Shown here: positions 40,621-53,060 of the stretch, in pieces
Layout of the letters: each line of letters starts with the position of its first letter
How positions within the stretch are numbered: position 1 is the first letter of the stretch
NCBI RefSeq assembly: GCF_041296385.1
Contig: NC_091017.1
Coordinates: 48,420,214-48,484,213, forward strand
DNA from: Aphelocoma coerulescens
Taxonomy: Eukaryota > Chordata > Aves > Passeriformes > Corvidae
Reading direction: 5' to 3'
Length of the DNA stretch: 64,000 bases
Made by a program: the position numbers and the translations under genes
The notes under the pieces: generated by a model
What the model saw: only the letters and a program-made list of their open reading frames with translations
The model's database searches: none
Told to the model about the DNA's origin: nothing

Positions 40621-43600
40621 TTCTGACTGTTACTGAAAGTCTTACATGTGATAACCCTTTAAACTCTTTCAATTCAAAGTGAGAAGGAGGGCTCTTATCA
40701 CACAGACTGAATGGCTGTGGCAAAAAGTACAGAGAGAGGTTTAGTGCATCTATTTAGAGCTGAATGCTGGTATGCAAAGACTTTGAGGTCTTCATTGCAG
40801 AGCTGCTGAGGACTGAGCTCCAGCTGTCAATTTTAATATGACAAAGATTGGCATCATGAATAATTTTAATTTCTATCCTAATTAATGAACAGAAAGAGAA
40901 GATAACACTTTATTATTAACTGCATGTCTTGAATGACTAGAATCTGTGAAGGCAGTCTACAGAGTGATATTAAAAAAATTAAAAAGTAACAGGAATAGCA
41001 TATACATTCATAAAATCTGCAGGCAATCACAATGAATTCTGACTATGACTTTATCACTTATTGACTCTGCTTATTAGAGAAGGAAACAGAAGCAACCAGC
41101 ACCAGATGAGCTGAATGAAATGGAAAAAAATTCACTGTTGGAATTGCAGGTACAACATTTGTAATACCATTACCTTTAAGAAATAGAACCAACAGCCCTC
41201 TCATGCCTTGATTTAGCTTCTTTATACTGGATTATTAGTAGCTCTGAAAATATTTTTTTGGTCCACTGTTAAGACAGAGTCAGTGCTTTTCCCTCAGTTG
41301 CAATGTCCATAGTCCTCCAGCACAAAACATCCAAGGCAAACTGAACAGGCTAGTGTAGCAGGCAGTGCAGACTGCCAGCTTGACCAAATCATTTGGTTTT
41401 TCTTTCACAGTAGCCTGCTAATGACAAGGAGTGGTTGACTCACTTTTAACAGTGAGTCACTATATTTATCTAACTTTGCCCCCTTTCATCTTGTTCTGAA
41501 TTATCTGAGCTCACACTTGTCATTCCCATTATCTGCCGTGTTGTAAGATGTTGTAGGCGTATTTTCTTCCCTTGAAATCTGTTTCTTTATTGGCTGAAAT
41601 GAATGTTTTATCTTTAACATAGAACTAGTCTTGGTTTTTATTTGGGGTGTGATTTGTTTCTTTTTTTCTTTATTTTCCTCTTCCCCTCCTCTGATTCCAT
41701 TGAGTCTAGAGGTGGTCCAAATAGTATGTTATACTCTACTTGGAATGTGTTAGATTCAGATTTTTTTTCCTTAGACTGAAACTGAAATTTAATGAAAACT
41801 TGATCTGAGTATTCTCCAATTTTTTACCATCCAGACAAATCCTGGAAGGAAGATGAAACCCTAAACAAAGAGATTTCTAACAGAGGTTATTCCTCCTTGG
41901 AAAGTTATTCCAAAAGTTACCCTGTACAAGATGAAAGCAACTGAAAGAATATTTTAAGACCATTGATCCCTGTTGACTATGTCGTTGGGGTAGAGGTTCT
42001 CTTCCCTTCAAGAAAGCCACATTTACTGCCTTAGCTAATACATATATTGCATAGTATTCTAAAATAACTCTGTGATAACCTTTGCTAGCAACTCTGCTGA
42101 AACCTGAGAGCACCAGGTCTCCCAGACTGATGAAATGAATAAAGCTTTTTTTTTCTTTGACCTTGTCTCTCCAAACAGATTTTTACTTAGTAGGAAATCT
42201 ATACCCTCAGGCTTCCTTAGGTTGATACTGAAATTTTGTGATCCTTTAGCAATCCTCAGTAAAAATGTTTGATGGGAGGAGTGGGAACAAGTTGCCAAAG
42301 CAGGAAGAGATTATTCTGGTAATACCTGAGGGGAGTAAATGTACTTTGTGGTAGAGATACCATGGTAACTACCACATACTGTAGAAAATAATCCATGTCC
42401 TTCCTGTGTCTCCTGCTTTCACACAGGCTGTCTTCACAGACTTTCAGCCTGCACCCACGTATTTAAAACTTTTGGGAACATAAATCAGTAATTAGCAATA
42501 ATCATATAATAGATTTTGTTTCCTCTCTGCTGCTGCTTATTGTAAAATTGCTCAGGTGCAAGAACAAAAAAAAAATTGTAATTATTTAATTGCCAATAGT
42601 AGCATAATAACAATGCAGCAAAATCTATCTTTAATTTAAACAGCACACTGCCTTTTTATGAATTCTTTAGACATAAAATTCATCTAAATAAACCAATTGT
42701 AATGGTATGCATGTTAATGAATGTTTAGCTTTTCTCCATTGACCAAAAATTAATCATTTGTAAATAAAGAAACAAAAGAAACTGTCCTTTGTGTAGAACA
42801 AGTCCTAATACTTTTAGTAAACTTCAAAAGCAGATGTCTGAACATTTCTCTAGTTCTCCTTTCACTACTGTATTTTAATATTAATTTTGTAACTCCTGAG
42901 TTTACTCCTATGTTAGTTTTTAGATTGCTACCCAACTACCACTTGCTATTCATGAAATGGTGCCATTTTTCCTCTGAATAAAGCAAGCATTGGTTATAGT
43001 GAGAAAGCAATTATTCCAGACTTCATTTATGAACACAAACCATATTTTAAAAGATTCTTGAATGTAATCTGACTGATAGGCTATTAACCTTAGAAACTCT
43101 GATTTTGATGGTATGCAGCACATCAAATTTTAAAAAGTGACTTGTAAAGATAAACAAATTGTACTGCCTTCCTGATTTTGCTTTTTCTCTCTTATGTAAA
43201 AAAGTTCTGAAATGGTTTTTGACTTCTTTTCCTTCTTGTTTTTGACCTTTAAAATACAATGAATATCAATGTGGGATTTGGCCTGCAGGATGACTTCTTT
43301 GAGGTATGAAGGAACCAGAATGTGAGGTGTCTTAGCTCATCTAACATGAATTTTTCAACAAAAAGTTTTCTTGCCAAAGTGTTCATCAAATTGGCTAGAG
43401 AAGTTAAACAAGTCCCACACAAAACCAAAAAATGTTGTTTGGATTTTAGATTTGGAGACTTCCTTCTTTTAATACAGCAGTGGTGTTTCCCCTGCAATTT
43501 CTCTTCCTAATACTATACACAGTAGAAGAATTTTTCACTGAGAAACACGTGGTAAATAAGATTTTAGAAAGCATGGAAAATGTCTTTCACTCTCCATCCA

Positions 43601-44403
43601 CTCAGTGAACCTATCTGATCTTTAGGCAAACTTTAAGCTAATCCTTGCTACATCCTGCAATCTGCTTACATAGAGGAAATATGAGGAGGAAAATTTTCTT
43701 TCAAAAATGATTGAAATTATGATTCACATGTTAACCACTGGGCAGTGATTAAAAAATTTAGTTTGTGTGTGAACCAGTCAGCCTTCCATATATGATGTTA
43801 ATTATTAAAACCCGAACATATGGACTCTACATTTCACTGGCAGATGAATAAATAAATTCCTTCTACCTTTAAGATGTTTTTAAACATATTTTATACAACT
43901 AGCTTCAAGTAACAGAGTATTTACATTTGGAAGAGAAGCTTTCTAAATGTTTGGTTATAAAAGATAAATCCTCCCAATTCATTAAATGTTTTAAAGAGAT
44001 GTTGAAACATTATGTTGGCCTTACTGTGGAGGAAGATACTTTTTCTGTTTCAGGTTTTAAAAACTAATAGTAATGTGAATTCCTTCTGATTGTTTAATGG
44101 TAATTTTTTGAATCTCTTAATTCCTGGTTTTTTGACAGACTTCTCACATATGTTGGGAAGAAGGCAAAGCTGTACTTCAACATTTAAAAGAAGAAGGGTT
44201 TCCATGGGTATTTTACCTTGAAATAGAAATCCATTAAATATTAGAGGACAGAATGATATATTATTTTGGTCTATGAGATGTAGCCATTTATAATATATAA
44301 CAATATGTAAATATCTACTCTTACAAGCGTGACATAAAAAACTGAAAATTATGTACACAAGTTAATTCATTAAAATATCAAAATACTGTGTGTATTCTTG
44401 CAG
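40621..44403. other. AT-rich non-coding DNA, no gene seen
   Basis: Holds the double AP-1 palindrome (41436-41459). Otherwise short A/T runs and short open frames without protein character. Confidence 0.6.
41436..41459. promoter_or_regulatory. Inverted pair of AP-1 (TGAGTCA) sites
   Basis: TGACTCACT (41436-41444) and AGTGAGTCA (41451-41459) are perfect 9-bp inverted arms around a 6-base centre. Each arm contains a consensus AP-1/MAF half element (TGACTCA or TGAGTCA). Chance placement of two perfect consensus sites in mirror order is unlikely but possible. Regulatory use is inferred, not shown. Confidence 0.45.
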
Positions 44404-44566
44404 CTCTTGTCTGCCTTTTCTGTGCAATTGGGTGCTGGGACTCCACAGAAAGCCAGAAGACCTCAAGAGTTTTCATGATGATTGAAAAACCCTCATTCCC
44501 AACCAGACCTGAGGCTCAGTCTGCTTCCCAGACTCAGAAGGAGAGGAGGGCTCTCATTTATCACAG
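44404..44566 (+). other. Best exon candidate in the window
   Basis: The segment lies between a good acceptor (TGTGTGTATTCTTGCAG ending at 44403) and a near-consensus donor (TCACAG/GTAAGA starting at 44567). The 163-bp interior is close to half G+C by eye, while the 500 bp upstream is strongly AT-rich. One plus-strand frame is open throughout and reads through residues such as EKPSFPTRPEAQSASQTQKE. I recognise no protein family. The downstream flank passes within 150 bp into a probable LTR, so the exon, if used, could belong to a non-coding or lineage-specific transcript. Confidence 0.35.
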
Positions 44567-44699
44567 GTAAGAGAGGCACATTTAGGTTAAGTTCAGGCTG
44601 AGGCTCTTTAAGCAAAGACACAGGAGACACGGAGGAGTCACCATCCTCACTTAGTCAAAACAAAAAAGGTCTTAATTGCAGAACAAACCAATAGGGAAT

Positions 44700-45350
44700 G
44701 AGAAGTCAGGGTCCATGTGAATTGAGAGAAGCAATAATGAGAAATGAAAAGCATAACTTAAGCTGAAAGTTATGTTTATTTTTGTGCCACCTGCCTGAAC
44801 CAACAAAGTGTTACATGCCTGAACAGATAATCATTGGAGTAAAAAGATCACATACATATTGCTTTTGTTATAAAAAGTCATAATTACTGATTTTGACCTA
44901 TTTTGGGGCAATCTGTTTACCCATTGTTTTTCCTATCCCACATTGTTCCCCCCCTCCCCCTTGCTCCTAGCCCTGGCCACTCCCTCGGGCTCTCCCTATG
45001 GGTTCCTGTAGCCCAACTGCGCCCATGTACTGCCCCTGAGCCCCTGACAAAACCCCCCTGTGCCCGGGTCAGGAGGTCTCTCTGCCTCTGGGGATCACCA
45101 GGACAACAAGATGTAACTATTAAAAGTCTTCTGAAACCCTCATGGGGAGACCCTTCTCGCCTGCTTTGCCGTCACTGTGTTGTAGAGCTGAGAGCTGCTG
45201 GAGCAAAACCACGGAGCCGTCCCAAATGGACTGCGGGAGGGTGACCATGGTCACACTGCCCTGAGCAGCTCTGCTGAGCTCTCAGGGAACGCTGCAGCTT
45301 GCTAAACTAAACCTAGCATTACAGCACTATTTCTGTGCTCTGCTGCCCAC
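44700..45350 (+). mobile_element. Probable avian retroviral LTR fragment
   Basis: A TATA box (TTATAAAAAG at 44868-44877) is followed about 250 bp later by an ATTAAA signal (45119-45124), with a sharply GC-rich stretch between (44945-45110). This is the usual U3-R-U5 layout of an LTR on the plus strand. Blocks such as GGGCTCTCCCTATGGGTTCC, AGGAGGTCTCTCTGCCTCTG and GAGCTGAGAGCTGCTGGAGC resemble songbird LTRs as I remember them. I could not find clear TG...CA ends or a target-site duplication, so the limits are approximate. The 113-codon open frame inside (44903-45244) follows from the GC-rich composition and is not a gene. Confidence 0.55.
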
Positions 45351-46403
45351 AAAGACTTGGGTGTAGGCTGACACAAGGAGCCCAACTGTGCAGCAGATAC
45401 TGCCTGTCAAATTGCAATTTAGATGCTGTTCCTCTGTGCACATTAACAAACGTGAGAATTTTGCAATAAACCCTCTTTCAAACATTTCCGTGAATTACTC
45501 TACTTAATTCAGTGCAGTTATCTTTAAAAGTCTATTTGAAATACAAACCAGTCCTAATTAGCTTTATTCACATTATAACAGAGACAGAAGTTTGAAGCAA
45601 TTGAATTGACTAAAAAGGGGGCTATTTAATTTATAATAGGTGCTATAAGGTAACCTGGATTTGCCTCAGGATTCCTTTCTGGCTTTGTGGTCATGAAGTG
45701 ACCCTGAGTGGCTGTTACATTCAAGAGCAAGCTGGAGAACTGCTGCAATATCTATATGTTTCCAGGGGAATTCTTTGTGGGTGGGCAGATCAAATGCTTT
45801 ACAGTTAAAGCTCAACACCTGCAAATCTTGGCAATTTGGATCCATGTCAAAGGGAGAAGGGGGAAAATGCTTCTTGACACAGTCATCAAAAGTGCTGCTA
45901 CGAAAATACTTTCTTGTGAAAATATATTGTGACTGAAGTTTACTTAGGAGTGGAGTCATGGAGTTCTCAGGTATGTTCGTGGGAAGATCAAGAAAAAGAT
46001 AAAACAGAATTATCTAGATATATTAGGACAATCTTGTAGTGTGAGAATTACATGCTCATATCTAGTGAGGTTATTACTGTGTATCTTTTAAAAGTAGTAT
46101 GACTTTTACAGCTTTTTTATGCTTCACTGAAAAAAAAAAGTGTTTGAAGGGTTTTTCTAAATAACTAAAATTAGGTGAAATAATAGACAAAGGAAGTCAC
46201 TTTAATTGAATCCACCTGATTGGATTTTGCTGATTCAGCATCTTGTTCACCACAGAAAAATGGAAATTAATAGTAAATGAAATTTGTTTTCTGAAAAGCA
46301 GAATCCCTGGAACTCTTTCCTTTTCATAATCATCTGATATTTTCGGGAGTTGATTGCATACAGGACAAGAAAAATGAGGGGGAAAAAGATACAAGTATCT
46401 GAA

Positions 46404-46423
46404 ATTTTCTTTTCTTTTCTTTT
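46404..46423. repeat. (TTTTC)n repeat
   Basis: Three to four TTTTC units. Short microsatellite. Confidence 0.75.
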
Positions 46424-49400
46424 AAATAATGATTAAAGAGCAAAGTCTTGCATGCACATAATGTGTTTGATGTATTAACAGGGATCCAAAAAGACCTGAC
46501 GTTTCTGATGCTATTTTTGAGAGGGGTGACACTACTGAGATGTGTGGTTTCCTTGTCTGAACATCTTCTTGGAGCAATGTACTCTAAATGTTGTCAGCAA
46601 AGATAAATGCCTTAGGCATGCCAGGGATTTCAATTTGTACTTATTATCACTCTTTGTTTCATGGATGATTAGGTGCTACAAAAGTGCCTGTTATCTTTAT
46701 CCTAATGATTCCAGACAATTTGGAATAACCTCGGTGGTTCTGTAGGTAACATCTGATATTTAGTACAGGCTACTCTGGTGCAATTATTAGTGCAACAAAA
46801 TTATTATATTATTATAAAGAAGAATAAAGATAATCAATATGAGCAAACCAGTAATAAATAGAAAGAGCTGATCTCATAAGTATGACTGAAGCTGGCAGTC
46901 AATGCAAATGAAATGCTTTAAAGGAACCAAAATGCTGCCTGCAAAAGTGCAAATGTTTTCTATAACTAATAAAGTCTAGTTAAATTTAAAAGGCCAAATT
47001 TTCAGCTTTTTTCTTTTTTTCAGTGTCAAGACAAGAAAAATGTAATGACTTTGTCTAAAAGATCATGTTCTCAGCCTGTAATTTCTCCTAGCCCTAGCTT
47101 TTTTTGGGTTGTTTTTTTTTTCCCTATCTTGGTTTGATTTTGGTTTCGGGGTGGCAGGGGGTTATTAGTTTTGCTTTTTTCAATGATACTTTGGAATGGA
47201 TACATTTTTATAGTAAATTTTTGTTCAGGAAACATTTTTTTTCCAAACTTTGAGATGAACACCTGAAAAAGTAAGAGATGATATAATTGATTTGAGCCTG
47301 GGTTTGGAGTTTTCTTCCTGCTCTAGACGTTGCTGAATAGAGATTGTGTTTTGTTTTCCCCTGTAATCCAGGCAGGGACAGGAGGCAGAAGGTTGATTCT
47401 CAAACCTCCACTGAATGTACAAGGAGTTTTGAACCAAATCTGCCTGTTCCTGTCCTTTAAAACTTTATATTACCACACAATTTTAATGTTTTCCCTGATG
47501 GGAAGAGGGAAATATTTTGAAATATCAGTGATACAGAACAGGGAAAACATATTTCCTGCTCATCTCTGGCTCTAAATATACTTGTGGTTGTAAGGTCAGA
47601 ACAACAGCTTTGTCTCTTTCCATTCTCACAGCCATCAGCTATTATAAGTGCTCTTCTGTGCTGAATTTTATGGGTGTTAAAGATCTATATGTTCCTTTCA
47701 CTTCATCTGGAGTTATGAGCGCTTGCTGACTTTCCAAACATTGGAGCTGAAATGAAAAATTCCACTCTGCTCTGTACTGCCTAGTAGTATTCAGTGCCAA
47801 CACAAGGGTTGGTAAAATACCAGGGGGTGTGCATGAAGTCGGTTCTAAGTGTTATGAAGGTTCCCAAATCAAAACAGATTTTCTTGTAACACTGGAATGT
47901 GTGGGTTGGATGCTTCTAGACACAGGAAGTTAATTGATATGGATATAATTAAAGGCTAAATTCCAAACCACTGGAGCTCATTTGTCATTAAAGAAAAGTG
48001 TTCCTGACTTTCTAAACATTTTTTAAAAGTTTTTAAATACTCTTAAGCTTTTTCTGCATTTGAGGCTTTTCCAAGTATTAAATTTTAAATTTCAGAAGCT
48101 TCCTACTTGAGCCATATATATTAAAATCTGTTAAATTCAGTCAGTTTTAAAAGCCATTTAACAAGGCATTGTTCTCTGCAGGCTTAGCAATATAAATGTT
48201 TTGTATGCTGAGTAATGAACCTGGACAAGAGTCTGCTCAACAAAACTACATTAAGTAGAGACAGAATTTTCAAGCACTGGTGCCTGAGGATCTATCCCAC
48301 TTTTAGCTAATCTAAAGCTTGTCATAATGAAGGGCAAGTTTTACACTTGCATGTGCCACAGGGAAACAATGGGATTAAGGTATTAAGAGAAGAAAATAGC
48401 TAATTTGTCTTGTAAACTGTTCCATCAGGGACCACACACTCAAGTTCTCCAAGAGTCTGCTTATTTAATATTCAGTCATTAATCTTGTTCCCATCCATAA
48501 ATTCACAGAATGGATAATTTAAAAATCCTACTCCAGCCCAGTGAATTTCTCTGCTACACTCCAACATATAGTAGCCAGAACATCTACTTTGGTCCTCATT
48601 TACAGCTGTACATTATGACTGCAGGACACTGACAAAAGAAATAACAACTGATATGCATGCCACCTTTTTAAAGCATTATCTCTACTATCATGTCAGTACT
48701 TTGATAAGTGATGGGAGCAGATGTATTGCTGGCCCTGACCAAAAAAAATGGCAACACTCAAGCACTGTTTGTTCTCACCTTTGTGACCTTTAAAAGCACT
48801 TGAAGCAGTGAGGTAGCTAAGTCCACTTGAAAGCTGATATATTCTACTGGCCTTCACCCTTCAATTCTGTGTGTGTCAGCTGTGTGGAGGAATTAATAAC
48901 TAAGAAACATCTAAAAGGTAGTAAGCATATACAAATATGGGATGGAGAAAAAATACATGTAGACAGGAGAAAAATCAAAGGACCACAAGTTTTTGCTAGG
49001 TTAGTGCACAGTCATAATATAGAAAACATACTAAGAATTATGTTATTGTATGGTTATTTCTTTCATTTTGTGATATTACTAGTTTTACTGTCCTAAAGTT
49101 ATATTTCTCCAATTCAAATTTAAATACAAGCTGTGCGTTTGGAGAAGAGCAGTATAAACAGCTTGAGGCAGAAAATATTTAATAGTAGATTTTACATTCA
49201 GTTTTTTCTTTTTCAGAATTATCATAATTTTCTTTTACTCTGCTGTTTGGATATTTTTTAAAGCTACCTGTTGATCCTTATTTCCTACCATATTTGTTTT
49301 CCAAGATATATCTGGTCTTCAATAAAGCTGCCTAGAAATCTCTGTGTCTAGAAGTGTGCTACCTCAGAAGAAATACTGGTTTTATTTTTCGTGTTTTCAT

Positions 49401-50421
49401 ACAAATCCTTTCACAGTGTCATTTTATAGTTCTGTGTGCAGAGAGGAGGATACCCCCTTTGTCTTTTAAAATTTGGTGTAAAATTTAACCCAATCATCAT
49501 GGAATAACTATGGGTGTTAAAAACCAGAAAAGGTGCAAACACAAACCAGTTTAGCGTGGCATGGGGCAGAATTGCAGCAGGCTTTCACCCTGGAATCACA
49601 GCTAAGTACATTACATGTACCATCACAAGCTGTTCAGGCATCCTTGACTTTACAGGATGTTCTTGTGCAGCACTTGCTGAAAACTTATAAGCTTAGCTTC
49701 TCATGCTCTTATCCAAACTCTCCAATACCACAGAGATAGGTGCCACCATTGTATCAAAGAGAAATGCACTTCAGTGTAATGGAGTGGAAATTCACTCCAG
49801 CAGGTTTAAGCCCAAGTGTCAGATTGTCTGAAGATGTGTTTCAGGACTCAGCTCCGTTAAGTGTTTATCTAGTGACAATGTTGCTAAGGATACAGCCATC
49901 CTCTCTGCTTATTGCCTCAGCCACTGAAGACTTGTCTTTTTCTTTCAGAAGGTTTCTACGGAAACTTTTGACTGCTTAATGAAACCTGAGAGTGGGTGGT
50001 CATAATTAAGTTACAGCAATAGTGTATATTATTTCAGTGAAACATAGCCCTCCTTAGATCAGGGAGTGAGGTACAACTGATTTTCAGCATCTGATTTAAG
50101 AGAACTGCTACTTTCTGTTGTTGTTGTCATTACAATTGTTAAATCAGTATTTCAAGTTGGTTAGTGTTCTTCCCTGGGATATCTTTGTGATTGTCAAAAC
50201 TACAGTAATCACCTAACACAGTTAGTAATGTGTTTAAGGTTAGAGTTGTAGCACTCACTGAAAATTGGTTTGCATCCAAAACTTAATGTCATAAAAAATT
50301 CCATTTCATACTAAACTGAGTGACACATTAAAAAAAATGCCTTTTCATTTTCTTTTATGCACTGATGTTGGGTGCAACTTTCTCTTCTAGTCTATTTAGA
50401 ATGAGATAACATTCCATACAC

Positions 50422-50452
50422 ACAGTCCAAAATGATCTTCAGTTTGGACTGT
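50422..50452. repeat. 10-bp inverted repeat with 11-base loop
   Basis: ACAGTCCAAA (50422-50431) pairs perfectly with TTTGGACTGT (50443-50452). The stem is too short for a microRNA precursor on its own. Confidence 0.85.
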
Positions 50453-51683
50453 AAATTTATAAATGACAGTTCCGCAGATTAGACTTGAAAGGAAAAGCTG
50501 AGCAGAGGGTTTTAGAACTTGCATGCAAAATTCAGGACAATTTGTACAGGAAAGAGCCTGGCTGCTTATGGTATAACTGCATAAATCCCAGAGATGTCTA
50601 GGACCAAAATGAATGAAAATAATCCTGCCATCTTCTCACTTTTCAATCTTTTTTTGGTCCCTGATGATTTTTTTGTTGCCCCACACTGAGTACAGTATCT
50701 ATCTAATAATCAGAACTTTCTTAGACAAAAATATTTTTGGAAATTGTTGTAAAAAGCTGCTGGGAAAATACCTCTACAAAACTCAGAGCTAAGTTTGAAA
50801 TGGATAAGCCCGAAATTTTCTGTCCAAATATTTTCTTATTCCACAGTTAAATAAAAGTTATTAATTATTATAGTTACACTGACTATAGCCTTGATCATGT
50901 GAAAACATTTGACATTGCTTATCTTGTGTATAAATGCATGTAGGACGCATCTGACTCCAGACTTTTTCATTTCAACAGGCTTACCAAAATACACCTGTAT
51001 TTGTGGTCCTGAGACACTTGCCACTATATTTCACAGATGAAATTAAGAGACTGGATTCCATATTAGTTCTTCTTGATCTTAGTTCATATTAGATCATACT
51101 GATCCTAAATCCTTGTATTTGCTATTTTATATTCTACTCAGTCCAATCTTTCTCTATTGAAGTACCACCTGTTTTCTTACACTTGGCCTTCATCATTATA
51201 TATTTTACTTTTAAGGCCTTAGTTTTCCTATTTCAGTCTCTTGCTAAAGGCTCAGATGTATTTTGGACAGAAAGTCTTGATGTCCCTAGCCAAATCTCTT
51301 CTACTCCAATTTATTGCCCACAACCAGGCTGCTTCTAGCTTGCAACTGCATTTATTCCTTGTTCCAGATATGTTCCTAGTCAGAACTTGTTTCTCACCAC
51401 ACTGTGTCACACAGCCTTTAGAATCAGATCTTTCTTTGAGGCACTTCTCTCCCATTTCTCAGCTTTCCAGGAGCTCTGCCTTCTGCTCTCCTCCTCAAAA
51501 ATTGCAGCTCTTCTCCTCTGTCCTCTCTATTTCTGTTCATTCTCTTTATAGTTCTGTCCACTAGCCTGCTGGAACTCAAGACTTCTTCCATCTTTTCTCT
51601 ACAGGTTTTTATATGTTAATACTGAATAGTTTCTCACAAAAAAGCAAAAAATTAAGAGTATAAAATAAGAAATTTCTTAAGCT

Positions 51684-51708
51684 CATACTTGTTCCACTAA
51701 CAAGTATG
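51684..51708. repeat. 10-bp inverted repeat with 5-base loop
   Basis: CATACTTGTT (51684-51693) pairs perfectly with AACAAGTATG (51699-51708). Just upstream, TAAGAAATTTCTTA (51666-51679) is itself a perfect 14-bp palindrome, so two symmetric elements lie within about 45 bp. Confidence 0.85.
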
Positions 51709-52688
51709 TTAGTTAGTCAAAAATCAAAATCTTTTTCGTATTTTGGGACTAGAGAGTGCACATTATAGCCAGACACTTTGGTAACTTTATTTGGAGTCAA
51801 GTCAGCAATCTAGTGTAGGTGGTTTTTCCAGAGCTCCAATCTGAACAGATCTTTACAATTTAAGGAGAAGAACAAACAAAAAACCAAAATCAAATCCACA
51901 CACAAAAAATGATAACATAAAGTTCAATATTTTCAAGTAATATTTTCTCTCTGCTCAAAATTCTTGAGGATTTTGGCTTAAGCTATAATTTTTCTAGATA
52001 GAAAGTTATATGAATTCTTATGTCTTTAAAAAAAAATAAATCACATTTGATTTATTTTACCATAACTCTACGCACTTAAGATTGAAAGTTTATTGTAGCT
52101 AAAATCTGAATTCACAGATGCAAATGATTCTTATAAACACATATGTAGTTTGTAAAAATAATGGTAAAAATAAATTGATTTTGAAAAAAACCTGGTTTTT
52201 AGGAACTGTGACAGATTTGTTATTGGGAAGCATGTCCTCCTATGTCTGCTTCTGAAGCTGAACTAACTAGAGGAACAGTCAAGTTACAGTTAAGATGCTT
52301 TTCAAAGATACAGACCTTTCAATAGGATTATGCAGTGTGTCCCCTTTGCCAGCATTTAGACTTTGATTTACAAACATAATACCTTTCACTCAAGGGGAGC
52401 AGGCATAAAAGATCTTCTGTATATACTTAATCTGCTTACTGTTATCAGACATGCAAGCCTATCAGAAGTAAACACGCCTATTTTAAATATTGCCTTGAGA
52501 AAGATCGTCTGGTGCCATTTCATATAAAAGATTCTTCCAGTTTTTTCTCTGCTGATCTTTTCTTTGAGTCATATCAGTGCTGAGAGTGGGAGCTATGGAT
52601 TTCACAACAATCTAAGCATAGTACTTTAACTAGAGAAGAATCTATAGCATCTGTCAAAGATCTGTTTCAAAAGGAAAACAGATTTAAA

Positions 52689-52693
52689 CAAAC
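52689..52693. repeat. Left target-site duplication (CAAAC)
   Basis: CAAAC directly abuts the left TG end of the solo LTR and is matched exactly by the five bases after its right CA end. Confidence 0.85.
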
Positions 52694-52795
52694 TGTAGTG
52701 GTTTGGTCCAAAATACTCATTACTGTTTATCTTCTGTGAGATAAGAATTAGGAGAAATGCAAAGCAGGCACCAAACTTGAAAGATTATAAAGAAG

Positions 52796-52801
52796 TTTAT
52801 T
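52796..52801 (-). terminator. Polyadenylation signal of the LTR (AATAAA)
   Basis: The minus strand reads TTAATAAACTTC, a consensus AATAAA roughly 100 bp before the LTR 3' end, where an R/U5 boundary signal is expected. Confidence 0.7.
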
Positions 52802-52942
52802 AACAGACCTAAAAGAGGGAAAAAAAATTATACCATACCTTCAGAACTCTCCTCCTTCCCCCACCTTCCTCCCTTCTCCCACTGACAATGTAAAAAGACA
52901 ACCCTTAAGATGTTCAGTCTGTTTACCACTTCCATAATAACC

Positions 52943-53060
52943 TTGTTCAGTCCATTTAGAAAGAGAAGTCTCTTCTTGCTCGTGCTATGAAAACAGTATC
53001 ACAACGAGACAGCCACCCACTTCCGAATATTGTTCAGTCCATTTAGGAAGAGGAGTCTCT
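52943..53060. repeat. Imperfect tandem duplication inside the LTR
   Basis: The 31-bp segments at 52943-52973 and 53030-53060, both containing GTTCAGTCCATTTAG, differ at two positions and are offset by 87 bp. A shorter related piece (GTTCAGTCTGTTTACC) precedes them near 52914. This points to stepwise duplication within the LTR family. Confidence 0.85.

Larger units (their letters stand above)
45351..52693. other. AT-rich non-coding DNA, no gene seen
   Basis: Contains a TTTTC repeat (46404-46423), a T-rich tract near 47100-47120, two perfect hairpin-type inverted repeats (50422-50452, 51684-51708) and a C/T-rich stretch (51420-51600). No recognised transposon or exon. Confidence 0.6.

Noticed and set aside
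44903..45244. 113-codon proline-rich open frame
   Set aside because: It lies inside the probable LTR and is explained by the GC-rich R/U5-like composition. No domain is seen.
45666..45959. 97-codon minus-strand open frame
   Set aside because: No start context, splice context or domain, and the opposite strand is open over the same interval (45708-45932).
49533..49979. Two consecutive open frames of 68 and 79 codons
   Set aside because: No splice signals of quality and no recognisable protein. Composition is only slightly above background.
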